Shown one piece after another: positions 1-8,202 of a stretch of DNA of 64,000 nucleotides. The notes under the pieces are model-generated. The model searched no databases and was not told the origin of the DNA. It saw only the letters and a program-made list of their open reading frames with translations. The position numbers were made by a program, and so were the translations under genes. Positions within the stretch are counted from its first letter, which is position 1. Each line of letters starts with the position of its first letter. This DNA is from Nocardioides sp. URHA0032 (GTDB taxonomy: Bacteria; Actinomycetota; Actinomycetes; Propionibacteriales; Nocardioidaceae). The DNA lies in the NCBI RefSeq assembly GCF_000620645.1, contig NZ_KK211159.1:329177-393176 (forward strand), written 5' to 3'.

Positions 1-590
1 GAAATGGCGATCAGGAGCATGGTCGCCCCGATCAGCAGGTCCAGGACCTGCCACGCCCGCGGCCGGGCCAGGACGCCGCCGGTCGCGCGCGCGCCGTACC
101 CCAGCGCGGCGAACCAGATCGTGCTCGCCACGCAGGCGCCGACCGCGAACCACCACCGGCCGACGTCGCCGTGGTGGTTGGCGATCGAGCCGAGCAGGAG
201 CACGGTGTCCAGGTAGACGTGCGGGTTCAGCCAGGTCAGGGCGAGGGCGCGGACGGCGACTCGCCGGCTGCTGCTGGCGGGGCCCCCGTTCGACGCGCGC
301 AGGGCCTCCGGCGTGCGTGCCCGCAGCAGCGAGCTGACGCCGTACCACGTGAGGAAGGCGACGCCGAGCCAGCGCACCACGTCCAGCGCCCAGGGGGCCT
401 GCTCGACGATCGTGCCGATCCCGGCCACGCCCGCGGCGATGAGCACCACGTCCGAGAGCGTGCAGATCGCGACGACCAGGCCGACGTGCTCGCGCGCGAG
501 TCCCTGGCGCAGCACGAAGGCGTTCTGCGCGCCGATCGCGACGATGAGCGACAGGCCGGTGACGAGGCCGGCGGCCAGGGAGTCGAGCAC
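1..590 (-). CDS. LysE/ArgO-type amino-acid exporter (3' end outside window)
   Basis: This gene encodes a membrane exporter of the LysE/ArgO family, which expels excess basic amino acids (lysine or arginine). About 196 residues are visible and only the last few are missing. The N-terminal motif GAQNAFVLRQGL is the family hallmark, and several hydrophobic helices follow, including a WLNPHVYLDTVLLLG segment typical of LysE. The GTG start at 590 is the first start after an in-frame TAG at 600-602. The gene is divergent from a LysR-type regulator of the ArgP/LysG kind, the classical arrangement for this exporter. Family assignment is firm; whether lysine or arginine is exported cannot be read from sequence. 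Confidence 0.88.
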   Translation of the reverse strand, partial: MLDSLAAGLVTGLSLIVAIGAQNAFVLRQGLAREHVGLVVAICTLSDVVLIAAGVAGIGTIVEQAPWALDVVRWLGVAFLTWYGVSSLLRARTPEALRASNGGPASSSRRVAVRALALTWLNPHVYLDTVLLLGSIANHHGDVGRWWFAVGACVASTIWFAALGYGARATGGVLARPRAWQVLDLLIGATMLLIAI

Positions 591-659
591 GCGGCCACGC
601 TAGGGCGCCGGTCACGTGAAGGCCAACGAAGGATTCTGTAGAAGGTTTAGCATCGCTTC
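591..659. promoter_or_regulatory. Divergent promoter region between exporter and ArgP-like regulator
   Basis: This 69-base spacer is noticeably AT-richer than its surroundings (roughly 625-650) and separates the exporter start at 590 from the regulator start at 660. By analogy with lysE/lysG it should hold both promoters and the regulator binding site. I see no clean inverted repeat that would pin the operator down. Confidence 0.45.
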
Positions 660-1565
660 ATGGACCTCGTGCCGTCCCAGCTCGCCGCGCTGGTCGCGAT
701 CGCCGACCACGGCACGTTCGAGGCGGCCGCGCGGCACCTGCACGTGACGCCGTCCGCGGTGAGCCAGCGGATCCGCGCCCTGGAGTCCTCGATCGGCCGG
801 GTGGTCGTGCAGCGGACCACGCCGTGCCGGCCGACCCCCGACGGCGAGGTGCTGCTCCGGCTGGCCCGTCAGGTGCAGCTGCTGCACGACGAGGTCAACG
901 ACGCGCTCGCGCACAGCGCGACCAACGTGGACCTCCCGGTCGCCGTGAACGCCGACTCGCTGGCGACCTGGTTCCGCGGCGTCGTCGGCGAGGTCGCGGG
1001 GTGGGTCGACGTCGCGCTCCGGCTGCACGTCGAGGACCAGGCGTTCTCGGCCGGGCTGCTGCGCAGCGGCGACGTCCTCGCCGCGGTCACCTCCGAGCCG
1101 GGCGCCGTGCAGGGCTGCTCGGTCGAGCGGCTCGGCACCCTGCGCTACGTGCCCGCGGCCGCGCCCGCGCTGGCCGAGCGCTGGCGGCGGGGCCGCGGGC
1201 CCGACTGGGCCGCGATGCCGATGGTGGTGTTCAACGAGAAGGACGCGCTCCAGCACGACGTGCTCGCGGGGCGGGGCGTCTCCGAGCCGCCGGTCGTGCA
1301 CCGGGTCCCGACATCCGCGGACTTCCTCGAGGCGGTCTGCCTCGGCCTGGGCTGGGGAATGGTCCCCGAGCCGCAGCTGGGTCCGGCGGTCGCCGCCGGC
1401 CGGGTGGTCCCGCTGGCCGGCCGGCTGCACGTCGACGTACCCCTGCACTGGCAGCGTTGGCGCCTCGACTCACCCGTGCTCGACCGGCTCACCGACGCCG
1501 TACGCCGATCCGCGCGGTCCACCCTGCGCGCCCCCGAAACGCCGAGTCGGCGCAGTCTCAGCTGA
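660..1565 (+). CDS. LysR-family regulator, ArgP/LysG type
   Basis: The protein has 301 residues, a normal LysR length. The N-terminal winged helix-turn-helix spans about residues 4-62 (motif AAARHLHVTPSAVSQRIRALE), followed by an effector-binding domain. It matches the ArgP/LysG (IciA) subgroup, which senses basic amino acids and activates the divergent exporter. The last codons and the stop lie inside a perfect palindrome that also serves the convergent acyl-CoA dehydrogenase gene, so the C-terminal residues SRRSLS are encoded by terminator sequence. Confidence 0.88.
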   Translation: MDLVPSQLAALVAIADHGTFEAAARHLHVTPSAVSQRIRALESSIGRVVVQRTTPCRPTPDGEVLLRLARQVQLLHDEVNDALAHSATNVDLPVAVNADSLATWFRGVVGEVAGWVDVALRLHVEDQAFSAGLLRSGDVLAAVTSEPGAVQGCSVERLGTLRYVPAAAPALAERWRRGRGPDWAAMPMVVFNEKDALQHDVLAGRGVSEPPVVHRVPTSADFLEAVCLGLGWGMVPEPQLGPAVAAGRVVPLAGRLHVDVPLHWQRWRLDSPVLDRLTDAVRRSARSTLRAPETPSRRSLS

Positions 1566-1584
1566 GACTGCGCCGACTCGGCGT
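1539..1584. terminator. 46-bp perfect palindrome between convergent genes
   Basis: Positions 1539-1561 are the exact reverse complement of 1562-1584, a 23-base arm with no loop. It overlaps the stop of the LysR gene (1563-1565) and lies 8 bases beyond the stop of the acyl-CoA dehydrogenase on the other strand. No T-run follows, as is common for GC-rich actinobacterial hairpins. A bidirectional terminator is the simplest reading. Confidence 0.75.
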
Positions 1585-1592
1585 CGGGTAGG

Positions 1593-3449
1593 TCAGAAGG
1601 ACGACTCGTCGAGGTCCATCAGCGCGAGGTCCACGGACTCGGCGATCGCGCGCTCGGCGGCGATCCTCGGCAGCACGTTCTGCGCGAAGAACTGGGCACC
1701 GGCGACCTTGCCCTCGTAGAACGCCTTGTCCTTGCCAGGCTCGCCGCCCAGCTTCTCGAGGGCGACCTCGGCCTGGCGCAGCAGCAGCCAGGCGCAGACG
1801 ACGTCGCCGAGCACCATCAGCAGGCGGCTGGTGTTGAAGCCCACCTTGTAGATGTTGCGGACCTCGTCCTGCGCGGACATCAGCTCGTTGATCATGTGGC
1901 CGACGATCGCCTGGGCGTCCTCGAGGCCCCGGGCCAGCAGCTCGCGCTCGTTCTTCAGGCGGCCGTTGCCGGCCTCGCTGTCGAGGAACTTCTGGATCTC
2001 GCCGGCGAGATGGCCGAGCGCGGCACCCTGGTCCTTGACGATCTTGCGGAAGAACAGGTCCTGGCCCTGGATGGCCGTCGTGCCCTCGTAGAGGGTGTCG
2101 ATCTTCGCGTCGCGGACGTACTGCTCGATCGGGTACTCCGTGAGGAAGCCCGAGCCACCGAAGGTCTGCAGCGACTCGGTGCCGAGCAGCGTCCACGAAC
2201 GCTCCGAGCCGTAGCCCTTGACGATCGGCAGCAGCAGGTCGTTGACCTTCTCCGCCAGCTCGTCCCGCTCGCCGGCGTGCTCGGCGATCATCACCTGGTC
2301 CTGCCAGGAGGCCGTGTAGAGCACCAGCGCGCGCATCGCCTCGGCGTACGACTTCTGCGTCATCAGCGAGCGGCGTACGTCGGGGTGGTGGGTGATCGTG
2401 ACGCGCGGCGCGGTCTTGTCGCCGGACTTCGCCAGGTCGGCGCCCTGCACCCGCTCCTTGGCGAACTCGAGCGCGTTGAGGTAGCCGGTCGACAGGGTCG
2501 CGATCGCCTTGGTGCCGACCATCATCCGGGCGTTCTCGATGACCTGGAACATCTGCGCGATGCCGTTGTGGACCTCGCCGAGGAGGTAGCCGACGGCGGG
2601 CTCGCCGCCACCGACACCCGGGTCGCCGAAGGTGAGCTCGCAGGTGTTGGACACCTTGATGCCCATCTTGTGCTCGACGTTGGTGACGTAGGCGCCGTTG
2701 CGCTCGCCGAGCTCGCCGGTCTCGACGTCGAAGTGGTACTTCGGCACGACGAACAGGCTCAGGCCCTTGGTGCCGGGGCCGCCCGCGCCCTCGACGCCGA
2801 CCGGCCGGGCCAGCACCATGTGGATGATCTGGTCGCTGAGGTCGCTCTCGGCGGAGGTGATGAAGCGCTTGACGCCCTCGATGTTCCAGGTGCCGTCGTC
2901 GTTCCGGGTGGCCCTGGCGCGGCCCGCGCCCACGTCGGAGCCGGCGTCCGGCTCGGTGAGCACCATGGTCGTGACCCAGCCCCGGTCGACCACGAGCTGG
3001 GCGATCTTGCGGTCCCGCTCGTTGCCGTTGCGGTGCAGCACGCCCGCGAACATCGGGCCGGCGCCGTACATCCAGATCGCCGGGTTGGCGCCCAGCACCA
3101 GCTCGCCCATCGCCCAGCAGATGCTGGAGGGCGCCGGCGTGCCGCCGAGCTCGGCGAAGGTGTTCAGGCGCCAGAACTCCGCGGCCATCCACGCCTCGTA
3201 GCTCTTCTTGAAGGCCTCGGGCACCGGCGCGGTGTGGGTGGCCGGGTCGAAGACCGGCGGGGTGCGGTCCGCCTCGACGAACGATGCGGCGAGCTCCTCG
3301 CGGGCCAGCCGGTCGACCTCGGCGAGCACCTCGCGGGCGGTGTCCGTGTCGACCTCGCCGAACGGACCGGTGCCGAGGACCTCGTCGCGGCGCAGTACCT
3401 CGAAGAGGTTGAACTCGATGTCGCGGATGTTGCTCTTGTAGTGGCTCAC
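1593..3449 (-). CDS. Acyl-CoA dehydrogenase (FadE-type, long form)
   Basis: This is a flavin-dependent acyl-CoA dehydrogenase of 618 residues, catalysing the first step of beta-oxidation. It belongs to the long subgroup with an extra C-terminal domain (usual length about 600). The substrate/FAD motif [10 protein letters not shown] is near residue 165, and the catalytic-base segment [12 protein letters not shown] is near residue 455, the Glu after Tyr being the expected base. The GTG start at 3449 has a GGTGGGG ribosome site just upstream; longer upstream extensions are non-homologous. Two direct copies of a palindromic operator lie upstream at 3480-3521. The acyl-chain specificity is unknown. 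Confidence 0.9.
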   Translation of the reverse strand: MSHYKSNIRDIEFNLFEVLRRDEVLGTGPFGEVDTDTAREVLAEVDRLAREELAASFVEADRTPPVFDPATHTAPVPEAFKKSYEAWMAAEFWRLNTFAELGGTPAPSSICWAMGELVLGANPAIWMYGAGPMFAGVLHRNGNERDRKIAQLVVDRGWVTTMVLTEPDAGSDVGAGRARATRNDDGTWNIEGVKRFITSAESDLSDQIIHMVLARPVGVEGAGGPGTKGLSLFVVPKYHFDVETGELGERNGAYVTNVEHKMGIKVSNTCELTFGDPGVGGGEPAVGYLLGEVHNGIAQMFQVIENARMMVGTKAIATLSTGYLNALEFAKERVQGADLAKSGDKTAPRVTITHHPDVRRSLMTQKSYAEAMRALVLYTASWQDQVMIAEHAGERDELAEKVNDLLLPIVKGYGSERSWTLLGTESLQTFGGSGFLTEYPIEQYVRDAKIDTLYEGTTAIQGQDLFFRKIVKDQGAALGHLAGEIQKFLDSEAGNGRLKNERELLARGLEDAQAIVGHMINELMSAQDEVRNIYKVGFNTSRLLMVLGDVVCAWLLLRQAEVALEKLGGEPGKDKAFYEGKVAGAQFFAQNVLPRIAAERAIAESVDLALMDLDESSF

Positions 3450-3479
3450 GGCCCCACCTTCGCCAGATCGGTGCAGATT

Positions 3480-3521
3480 CGTACTCGTCGGTAACAACAA
3501 GGGTACGTACTGGTCAGTAAC
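3480..3521. promoter_or_regulatory. Two direct 16-bp operator copies upstream of the acyl-CoA dehydrogenase
   Basis: CGTACTCGTCGGTAAC (3480-3495) and CGTACTGGTCAGTAAC (3506-3521) match at 14 of 16 positions with a 26-base period. The core of each (3482-3493 and 3508-3519) is an inverted repeat of the form TACY-N4-RGTA. This looks like a TetR-type operator for fatty-acid genes. Similar cores occur at 16728-16739 and 29765-29776, each upstream of another acyl-CoA-related gene. Confidence 0.6.
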
Positions 3522-3661
3522 CCCGCAACCGCGCCCGCGCAAACGTCCGGGGACGGGTGGCGTACGACACCGGTGCGGCGACGGGACCGTCGGCGATTCT
3601 CCTGGCACCGGTAGCCCCCAAGATCGAGTGAGCAAGTCGACACATCTGACACACTGGACGC

Positions 3662-4120
3662 ATGCGAGTTTCCGCGAAGTCCGACTACGCCTTGCGTGCG
3701 CTGATCGAGATGACGTCGCGGGCGGACGGTCGCGCGGTCAGCGCGGAGGAGCTCGGCCGCCTCCAGGACATCCCGCACGGGTTCCTGCAGGCGATCCTCG
3801 CGGACCTGCGCCGCGCGGGCATCGTGATGTCCCAGCGCGGCCAGTCGGGTGGCTGGCGGATGGGTCGCGCCTCGACCGACGTCTCGGTCGCCGACGTGAT
3901 CCGTGCGGTCGACGGCCCGCTGGTCTCCGTCTACGGCCTGCGCCCCGAGGCGGTCACCTACAACGACACCGCCGATGTCCTCCAGCACGTGTGGATCGCG
4001 GCCCGCCGCTCGCTGCGCGACGTCTTCGAGAGCGTGTCGATCCAGGACCTCGCGGACCGCAAGCTGCCCGTCGAGGTCACCTCGCGGACCGCCGACGAGG
4101 ACGCCTGGCAGCCGCACTGA
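3662..4120 (+). CDS. Rrf2-family transcriptional regulator
   Basis: This 152-residue protein has an N-terminal winged helix (start [17 protein letters not shown]) with the Rrf2 recognition segment [22 protein letters not shown] and the wing RGQSGGWRM. It contains no cysteine at all, so it lacks the ligands used by IscR/NsrR-type members to bind Fe-S clusters and must sense something else. It diverges from the acyl-CoA dehydrogenase with the operator pair in between, and lies 48 bases upstream of the isomerase-like gene on the same strand. Its target is not known. Confidence 0.85.
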   Translation: MRVSAKSDYALRALIEMTSRADGRAVSAEELGRLQDIPHGFLQAILADLRRAGIVMSQRGQSGGWRMGRASTDVSVADVIRAVDGPLVSVYGLRPEAVTYNDTADVLQHVWIAARRSLRDVFESVSIQDLADRKLPVEVTSRTADEDAWQPH

Positions 4121-4142
4121 GCCGGCCGGGCCGGGCGACGTC

Positions 4143-4160
4143 GGTAGAACGTGTTCTACC
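4143..4160. promoter_or_regulatory. KstR-type operator overlapping a leaderless promoter
   Basis: GGTAGAACGTGTTCTACC has perfect 8-base arms around GT. Its core TAGAACGTGTTCTA (4145-4158) fits the published KstR consensus TnnAACnnGTTnnA, the cholesterol-catabolism repressor site of mycobacteria and rhodococci. A TAnnnT-type -10 (TACCAT, 4157-4162) overlaps it 6 bases before the ATG at 4169, suggesting a leaderless transcript blocked by the repressor. Confidence 0.7.
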
Positions 4161-4168
4161 ATGGCGCC

Positions 4169-4621
4169 ATGATCACCTCGGACGCCATCACCTGGACCGC
4201 GCCGAACGACGAGCACCCGGCCCGGACGGCATCCCAGCGGTCCTACTCCGCCGTAGCGAAGGGCGACCTCGCCGAGTGGCTGACCGTCTACGCCGAGGAC
4301 GCGGTGCTCGAGGACCCGGTCGGGCCCTCGATGTTCGACCCCGAGGGCAAGGGCCACCGCGGGCACGACGGCATCGCGGCGTTCTGGAACCTGGCGATCG
4401 CCCCGATCGCGAAGTTCGAGTTCGAGATCCACGACTCGTTCGCGAACCCGGGCAGCAACACCTGCGCGAACATCGGCCGGATCCGCACGTCGTTCCCCGA
4501 CGGCAGCCACACGACCACCGAGCTGATCATGGTCTACGTCGTGAACGACGACGGCCGCGTCGCCTCGATGAAGGCCTACTGGGAGCCGGACCGCACGATG
4601 GCGACCTTCACCAAGGGCTAG
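4169..4621 (+). CDS. Ketosteroid-isomerase-like SnoaL/NTF2-fold protein
   Basis: The protein has 150 residues and aligns along its length with bacterial delta5-3-ketosteroid isomerase: YAEDAVLEDPVG carries the catalytic Asp (Asp49), a Tyr lies upstream (Tyr26), and the end GRVASMKAYW matches the family C-terminus. The second active-site Asp of true isomerases (Asp103 in the Pseudomonas enzyme) appears to be replaced by Met, so activity may differ. ATG 4169 is chosen because the only upstream in-frame start lies inside the KstR-type box. That operator suggests a role in sterol breakdown. It overlaps the convergent DUF2461 gene by 4 bases. Confidence 0.72.
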   Translation: MITSDAITWTAPNDEHPARTASQRSYSAVAKGDLAEWLTVYAEDAVLEDPVGPSMFDPEGKGHRGHDGIAAFWNLAIAPIAKFEFEIHDSFANPGSNTCANIGRIRTSFPDGSHTTTELIMVYVVNDDGRVASMKAYWEPDRTMATFTKG

Positions 4622-5256
4622 ACCCGGACGTGCTCCGCCACCCAGTCGACGAGCGGGCGGAGCCGCTGCCAGTCGGTGCGCACGAGCTCGAGCAGCTCGG
4701 GGGTGTGGATCACCGGCTCGAAGCCGAGCGGGTGGCCGGCCGTCAGTGACCGGTGCCGGAGCAGCTCGATGCGTGGGTGGTCGGCGTCGTACCCGCGCGG
4801 GCTGGTCTTGAGCCGGTCGCCGCCGATCTCGAAGCCCTGTTTCTCCAGCGTGGCCAGGACCCGCTCCAGGCCGGGGCCGAACCGGTCGTGCGCGACGGCC
4901 TGGCGGAAGGCCGCCAGCCGCGGACCGCTCGCCTCGTAGAACCCCGCACCGGTGCGAATCCCGCGTGGCGACACCTCGACGTACCAGCCGGTCGCCTCGC
5001 CGACGCGGACGAACGCGCCCTGATGGGTCTTGTACGGCGTCTTGTCCTTGGCGAACCGGACGTCCCGGTAGGGCCGGAAGATCTTGGCGCTGCCGAACTC
5101 CGGCTCGAGGGCTGCGCACAGCGCGCTCATCGGCGCCTTGACGGCCTCGTCGTACACAGCCTTGTGCTTCTCCCAGAACGCCTTCGTGTTGTCGACCTCG
5201 AGGTCGTCGTAGAAGTCGAGGGCGGCGACCGGGAAGCCGTCGAAGGATGCACTCAC
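4618..5256 (-). CDS. DUF2461 family protein
   Basis: This 212-residue cytoplasmic protein begins SASFDGFPVAALDFYDDLEVDN and contains the DUF2461 signatures FWEKHKAVYDEAVKAPM, FRPYRDVRFAKDKTPYKTH and YVEVSPRGIRTGAGFYE. The family (TIGR02453) is widespread in bacteria and fungi but has no established biochemical function. The GTG at 5256 is taken as the start because homology begins there; an upstream in-frame extension to 5349 is low-complexity. It is transcribed toward the isomerase-like gene with a 4-base overlap of stops. Confidence 0.85.
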   Translation of the reverse strand: MSASFDGFPVAALDFYDDLEVDNTKAFWEKHKAVYDEAVKAPMSALCAALEPEFGSAKIFRPYRDVRFAKDKTPYKTHQGAFVRVGEATGWYVEVSPRGIRTGAGFYEASGPRLAAFRQAVAHDRFGPGLERVLATLEKQGFEIGGDRLKTSPRGYDADHPRIELLRHRSLTAGHPLGFEPVIHTPELLELVRTDWQRLRPLVDWVAEHVRV

Positions 5257-5391
5257 CCGCCCGAGAGTACGAGACGGGATGGCCGCGCCCGCTGCGGCGC
5301 TGCCACCCCGCCGTTCCATCGGAACCCCATGCTCCGACACACCGTCCAACGCAACCGATCCGGATGCGTGACGGGCTCCGGGACGTTTTCT

Positions 5392-6480
5392 TCACGAAAG
5401 GACGGCGGTGACCTGCTCGTCGCCCTGCTCGGCCATCGCGGTCACGGTGATCGCCTGGCCACCGCAGCGCGGCGCCGAGAGGAACGCCCGCCCGCCGGGC
5501 GACTCGTAGGCGACGGTGAGCCCTTCGGCGGCGGTCCAGCGCATCAGCGCGGCCGGATCGCCCTCCTGCTGGGGGTCGCGCACGAACCACGCGGCGTCCC
5601 CGCACCACACGAGCGTGCCGGCCGTGCCGGGGCCGAGATCGGCCTCGCCGTCGGCAGAGCGTGCGTAGAAGTGCGCCTGCTCGATGCGGTGCTCGTTCGG
5701 GATCACCGACCACACCGCCCCGTCGTCGGTGAGCAGGCCGTCCCAGGCGGTGCAGTCGGGCACCCCCGGGAACGGCGTGCCGGCCGTGTCCTCCAGCGAG
5801 AGCAGCGTGCGGCACGACGGCCGGCCGGAGTCGAAGCTCAGCACCGAGGCGCCGGCCGGCGTGATGTGGGCACCGTTGAAGCCCGTCCGCCCGGGAGCGC
5901 ACCAGCCCACCTGCGACTGGCGGGTCGCCAGGTCTACCTCGGCGACGCAGTACGAGCCCTTGCTCACCGTGGCGTGCAGGAGCCGGCCCTGGCCGAGTGC
6001 CCACGTGCCGCCGTTCGTGGTCGGTACGTCGGACGTCCCGTCGATCGTGAACATCTTGCCGGTCCTCAGGTCGGTCACCTGCGCCCGGCTGGGCTGCTGC
6101 TCGGTACGGTCCTGGAGCACGACCACCGCCCAGTCGGCGTCCATCAGCGCGTCGCTGACCCGGAACCCGGACGTGGGCCCGCCGCTCTCGTCGCGCGGGC
6201 CGTCCAGGGACCAGGTGCCGCCGTTGTTCTCCACGGTCAGGGTCCAGGGTCCGTCGGTGGTGACGCTGTCGCGTACCGGGCCGTCGACCGGCTCCCAGTC
6301 GAGCTCGTCGTGCGCCGGGCTGGCGGGGGACGACGAGGACGCCGTGGCCTGCGGCGCGCTCGGCGACGACGACGCCGTCGGGGACGGCCCCGGCGCCCGC
6401 TCGGCCTCGCGGCCGTCGCTGCTGCAGCCGGCCAGCGCGAGGACGAGAGCCGCGGCGCCGGCGTACCGGGCGGCGAGCAT
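5392..6480 (-). CDS. Secreted lipoprotein, function unknown
   Basis: The protein has 362 residues. It starts with a lipoprotein signal (hydrophobic stretch ending LALAGC, lipid-attached Cys near residue 19), then a Ser/Pro/Ala-rich linker to about residue 50, then a mostly beta domain with scattered Trp and several Cys suggestive of a beta-propeller-like fold. No known family was recognised. Its ATG shares one base with the stop of the cysteine-peptidase-like gene upstream (TGATG), so the two are translationally coupled and probably work together at the cell surface. Confidence 0.72.
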   Translation of the reverse strand: MLAARYAGAAALVLALAGCSSDGREAERAPGPSPTASSSPSAPQATASSSSPASPAHDELDWEPVDGPVRDSVTTDGPWTLTVENNGGTWSLDGPRDESGGPTSGFRVSDALMDADWAVVVLQDRTEQQPSRAQVTDLRTGKMFTIDGTSDVPTTNGGTWALGQGRLLHATVSKGSYCVAEVDLATRQSQVGWCAPGRTGFNGAHITPAGASVLSFDSGRPSCRTLLSLEDTAGTPFPGVPDCTAWDGLLTDDGAVWSVIPNEHRIEQAHFYARSADGEADLGPGTAGTLVWCGDAAWFVRDPQQEGDPAALMRWTAAEGLTVAYESPGGRAFLSAPRCGGQAITVTAMAEQGDEQVTAVLS

Positions 6481-7802
6481 CAGACCCCGACGTTGTGGGC
6501 GTAGTGGGTCTCGTTCGCGCGGTAGCTCTTGTACGCGTCTCGCCACTGGACGCGGTCGATGTACGGCTCGGACGGGTCGAACCGCTGCTGGTTCCAGGGC
6601 TCGAAGTAGCCGAGCACGTCCGGCTTCTTGCCGAGCTTCGCGTAGCCGCGGCCGACCTGGAAGTGCCCGGAGGCGTCGTCGTCGAGATACGGGTAGAAGC
6701 GCTTGAGCAGGATCGGGTGCAGGACCACCGGCGCCTTGTAGTCGTGGATGTGCCGCATCATCAGCAGCATCCACTGGGAGAAGCTGTAGTGGCCGATGTC
6801 GAGCACGATGTACGGGCCGGCGTGCGACTGCTTGTCCCAGCCGGTCGACTGGTTGACGACGCGGGCCATGTCGTTGATCGAGGTGCCGCTGGTCGTGGTG
6901 TGCAGGCGCTTGGCCCACCAGCCCTGGGGCTGCCGCTTGTGCCGCCAGCCCCACACGATCATCTGCATCGAGGTCGGGCCGCACCAGTACGTGCGGGTCT
7001 GCGCGGCGACGTCCTTGGGGTCGAGGATCGCCGACCGCGGCGGGTATGCGCTCATCGGCTTCACCGCCGACTTGGTCGCGCTGGCGCTCGGCTGCGTCGG
7101 CGTCCGCGTCGGTGAGCTGGTGGGCGCCTTGGTGGGTGACTTGGTGGGGCTCTTGGTCGGGGTCGGCATCGCGGTGTTGGGGGTCGACGTCTTCCGGGCC
7201 ACGGGTACGGCGGCGCGCGCCTCGGGGTGGTTCGCCAGGAAGTCGGCGGGCAGCGGCACGCCCTCGATCTGGTGCCGCAGCAGCCAGACCTTCGCGACGG
7301 AGCGGGCGGCCATGGTCAGCTCGGCGCGGTCGGCGGCGGCGCGGGTGGCCGGGCTCATCCGGGCCTCGCGGAGCAGCGCGGCCTCGGGCGACAGGTCGCC
7401 GGTGTTCTCGACGGTACCGGCCGAGCGGGCCGCCATCCGGGCGGCGGTCGAGACCCGGGACCGGACCTGCGCCTCGGTGTCCTCTGTCCAGCCGGCGCCG
7501 AGGCAGTACCGCTGGCCGTCGAGGTCCGCGCAGCGCACCAGCGACGCGGCCAGCTGCTCCGGCGACGCCTTCCCGGACACGCGGCCCAGGCTGCGGCCGG
7601 CGGCGACCACGCGGTCGATCTCGGCCTGCATGGCGGGCGTGACCGCCGAGAAGCCGGCGGTGTCGGCCGGCCGGAGCGCGCCCACCTTGCCGTCGCCGGA
7701 CGGGACGAGCGAGCCGTCGTCGTCGCCGCGTGGGATGAACGGCGTGAGGGCGAGGAGCAGGGCCAGGGCGCCGACGACGATGACGATGCTGCGGCGGGAC
7801 AT
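6480..7802 (-). CDS. Secreted or membrane-anchored C39-like cysteine peptidase domain protein
   Basis: The protein has 440 residues. An N-terminal hydrophobic helix (residues 4-24, signal or anchor) is followed by an Ala-rich helical region, a Thr/Pro/Ser linker around residues 205-240, and a C-terminal papain-like C39 domain. The motif YWCGPTSMQMIVWGW holds the nucleophile Cys near residue 274 and SGHFQVGRGY the catalytic His near residue 380, as in C39-like families. The linker suggests the domain is held away from the membrane or cell wall. It is coupled to the downstream lipoprotein gene. The substrate is unknown. Confidence 0.75.
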   Translation of the reverse strand: MSRRSIVIVVGALALLLALTPFIPRGDDDGSLVPSGDGKVGALRPADTAGFSAVTPAMQAEIDRVVAAGRSLGRVSGKASPEQLAASLVRCADLDGQRYCLGAGWTEDTEAQVRSRVSTAARMAARSAGTVENTGDLSPEAALLREARMSPATRAAADRAELTMAARSVAKVWLLRHQIEGVPLPADFLANHPEARAAVPVARKTSTPNTAMPTPTKSPTKSPTKAPTSSPTRTPTQPSASATKSAVKPMSAYPPRSAILDPKDVAAQTRTYWCGPTSMQMIVWGWRHKRQPQGWWAKRLHTTTSGTSINDMARVVNQSTGWDKQSHAGPYIVLDIGHYSFSQWMLLMMRHIHDYKAPVVLHPILLKRFYPYLDDDASGHFQVGRGYAKLGKKPDVLGYFEPWNQQRFDPSEPYIDRVQWRDAYKSYRANETHYAHNVGV

Positions 7803-7927
7803 CGAGGACCTCGAGACTCACAGGGGGAAGGGAGCCGTTCCACTGTCACCTCTCGCCACTTGAATAGTCAAGTGCACCACCAGTCACACGGTGGCGTGGG
7901 CGCGTCGTGCTGACCTCAGGGCCGGAG

Positions 7928-7965
7928 GTGGAGCGGATGACGAGACTCGAACTCGCGACATCGAC
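7928..7965. repeat. 38-bp exact copy of the tRNA-Gly 3' region
   Basis: These 38 bases are identical to 8001-8038, the 3' end of the adjacent tRNA-Gly gene including CCA, discriminator, acceptor arm and T arm. The copies are 73 bases apart. Such 3'-tRNA duplications are what tRNA-targeting integrative elements leave, but no element lies between, so this is either an excision scar or a local tandem duplication. Confidence 0.8.
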
Positions 7966-7980
7966 GTCGCACGGAGTGTC

Positions 7981-7994
7981 GCGCTCGTGAGCGC
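7981..7994 (-). terminator. Small hairpin just downstream of tRNA-Gly
   Basis: GCGCTCGTGAGCGC has perfect 6-base arms around a 2-base centre and begins 8 bases beyond the CCA end of the tRNA on its strand. It may end or process the tRNA transcript. It lies between the two copies of the 38-bp repeat. Confidence 0.4.
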
Positions 7995-8001
7995 AGGGGT
8001 G

Positions 8002-8077
8002 TGGAGCGGATGACGAGACTCGAACTCGCGACATCGACCTTGGGAAGGTCGCGCTCTACCAACTGAGCTACATCCGC
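8002..8077 (-). tRNA. tRNA-Gly (anticodon CCC)
   Basis: The minus strand folds into a standard cloverleaf. The acceptor GCGGATG pairs with CATCCGC, the D arm is GCTC..GAGC, the anticodon stem CGACC/GGTCG encloses loop TTCCCAA with anticodon CCC, and the T arm contains GTTCGAGTC. The discriminator is T and CCA is encoded. The length of 76 bases includes CCA. A second copy of its 3' 38 bases lies downstream at 7928-7965. Confidence 0.95.
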
Positions 8078-8202
8078 ATGACCGCTGGGGTCGCGGAGAT
8101 ACTAGTCGATAGGCCAGAGCGTCGGACGCTTCGGGTCGAGCCCGTCGCCGGCCGACCGGCCGGTCCGGACGGCGCCGGGCCGAGCGCCGGTAGGGTGCCA
8201 GC

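Noticed and set aside
3446..6004. An 852-residue minus-strand open frame
   Set aside because: It overlaps several well-supported genes in other frames and its translation is Arg/Gly/Pro-rich without domains, a typical high-GC shadow frame.
7928..8077. A present genomic island at tRNA-Gly
   Set aside because: No integrase or foreign genes lie between or beside the repeat copies; flanking genes are core-like.
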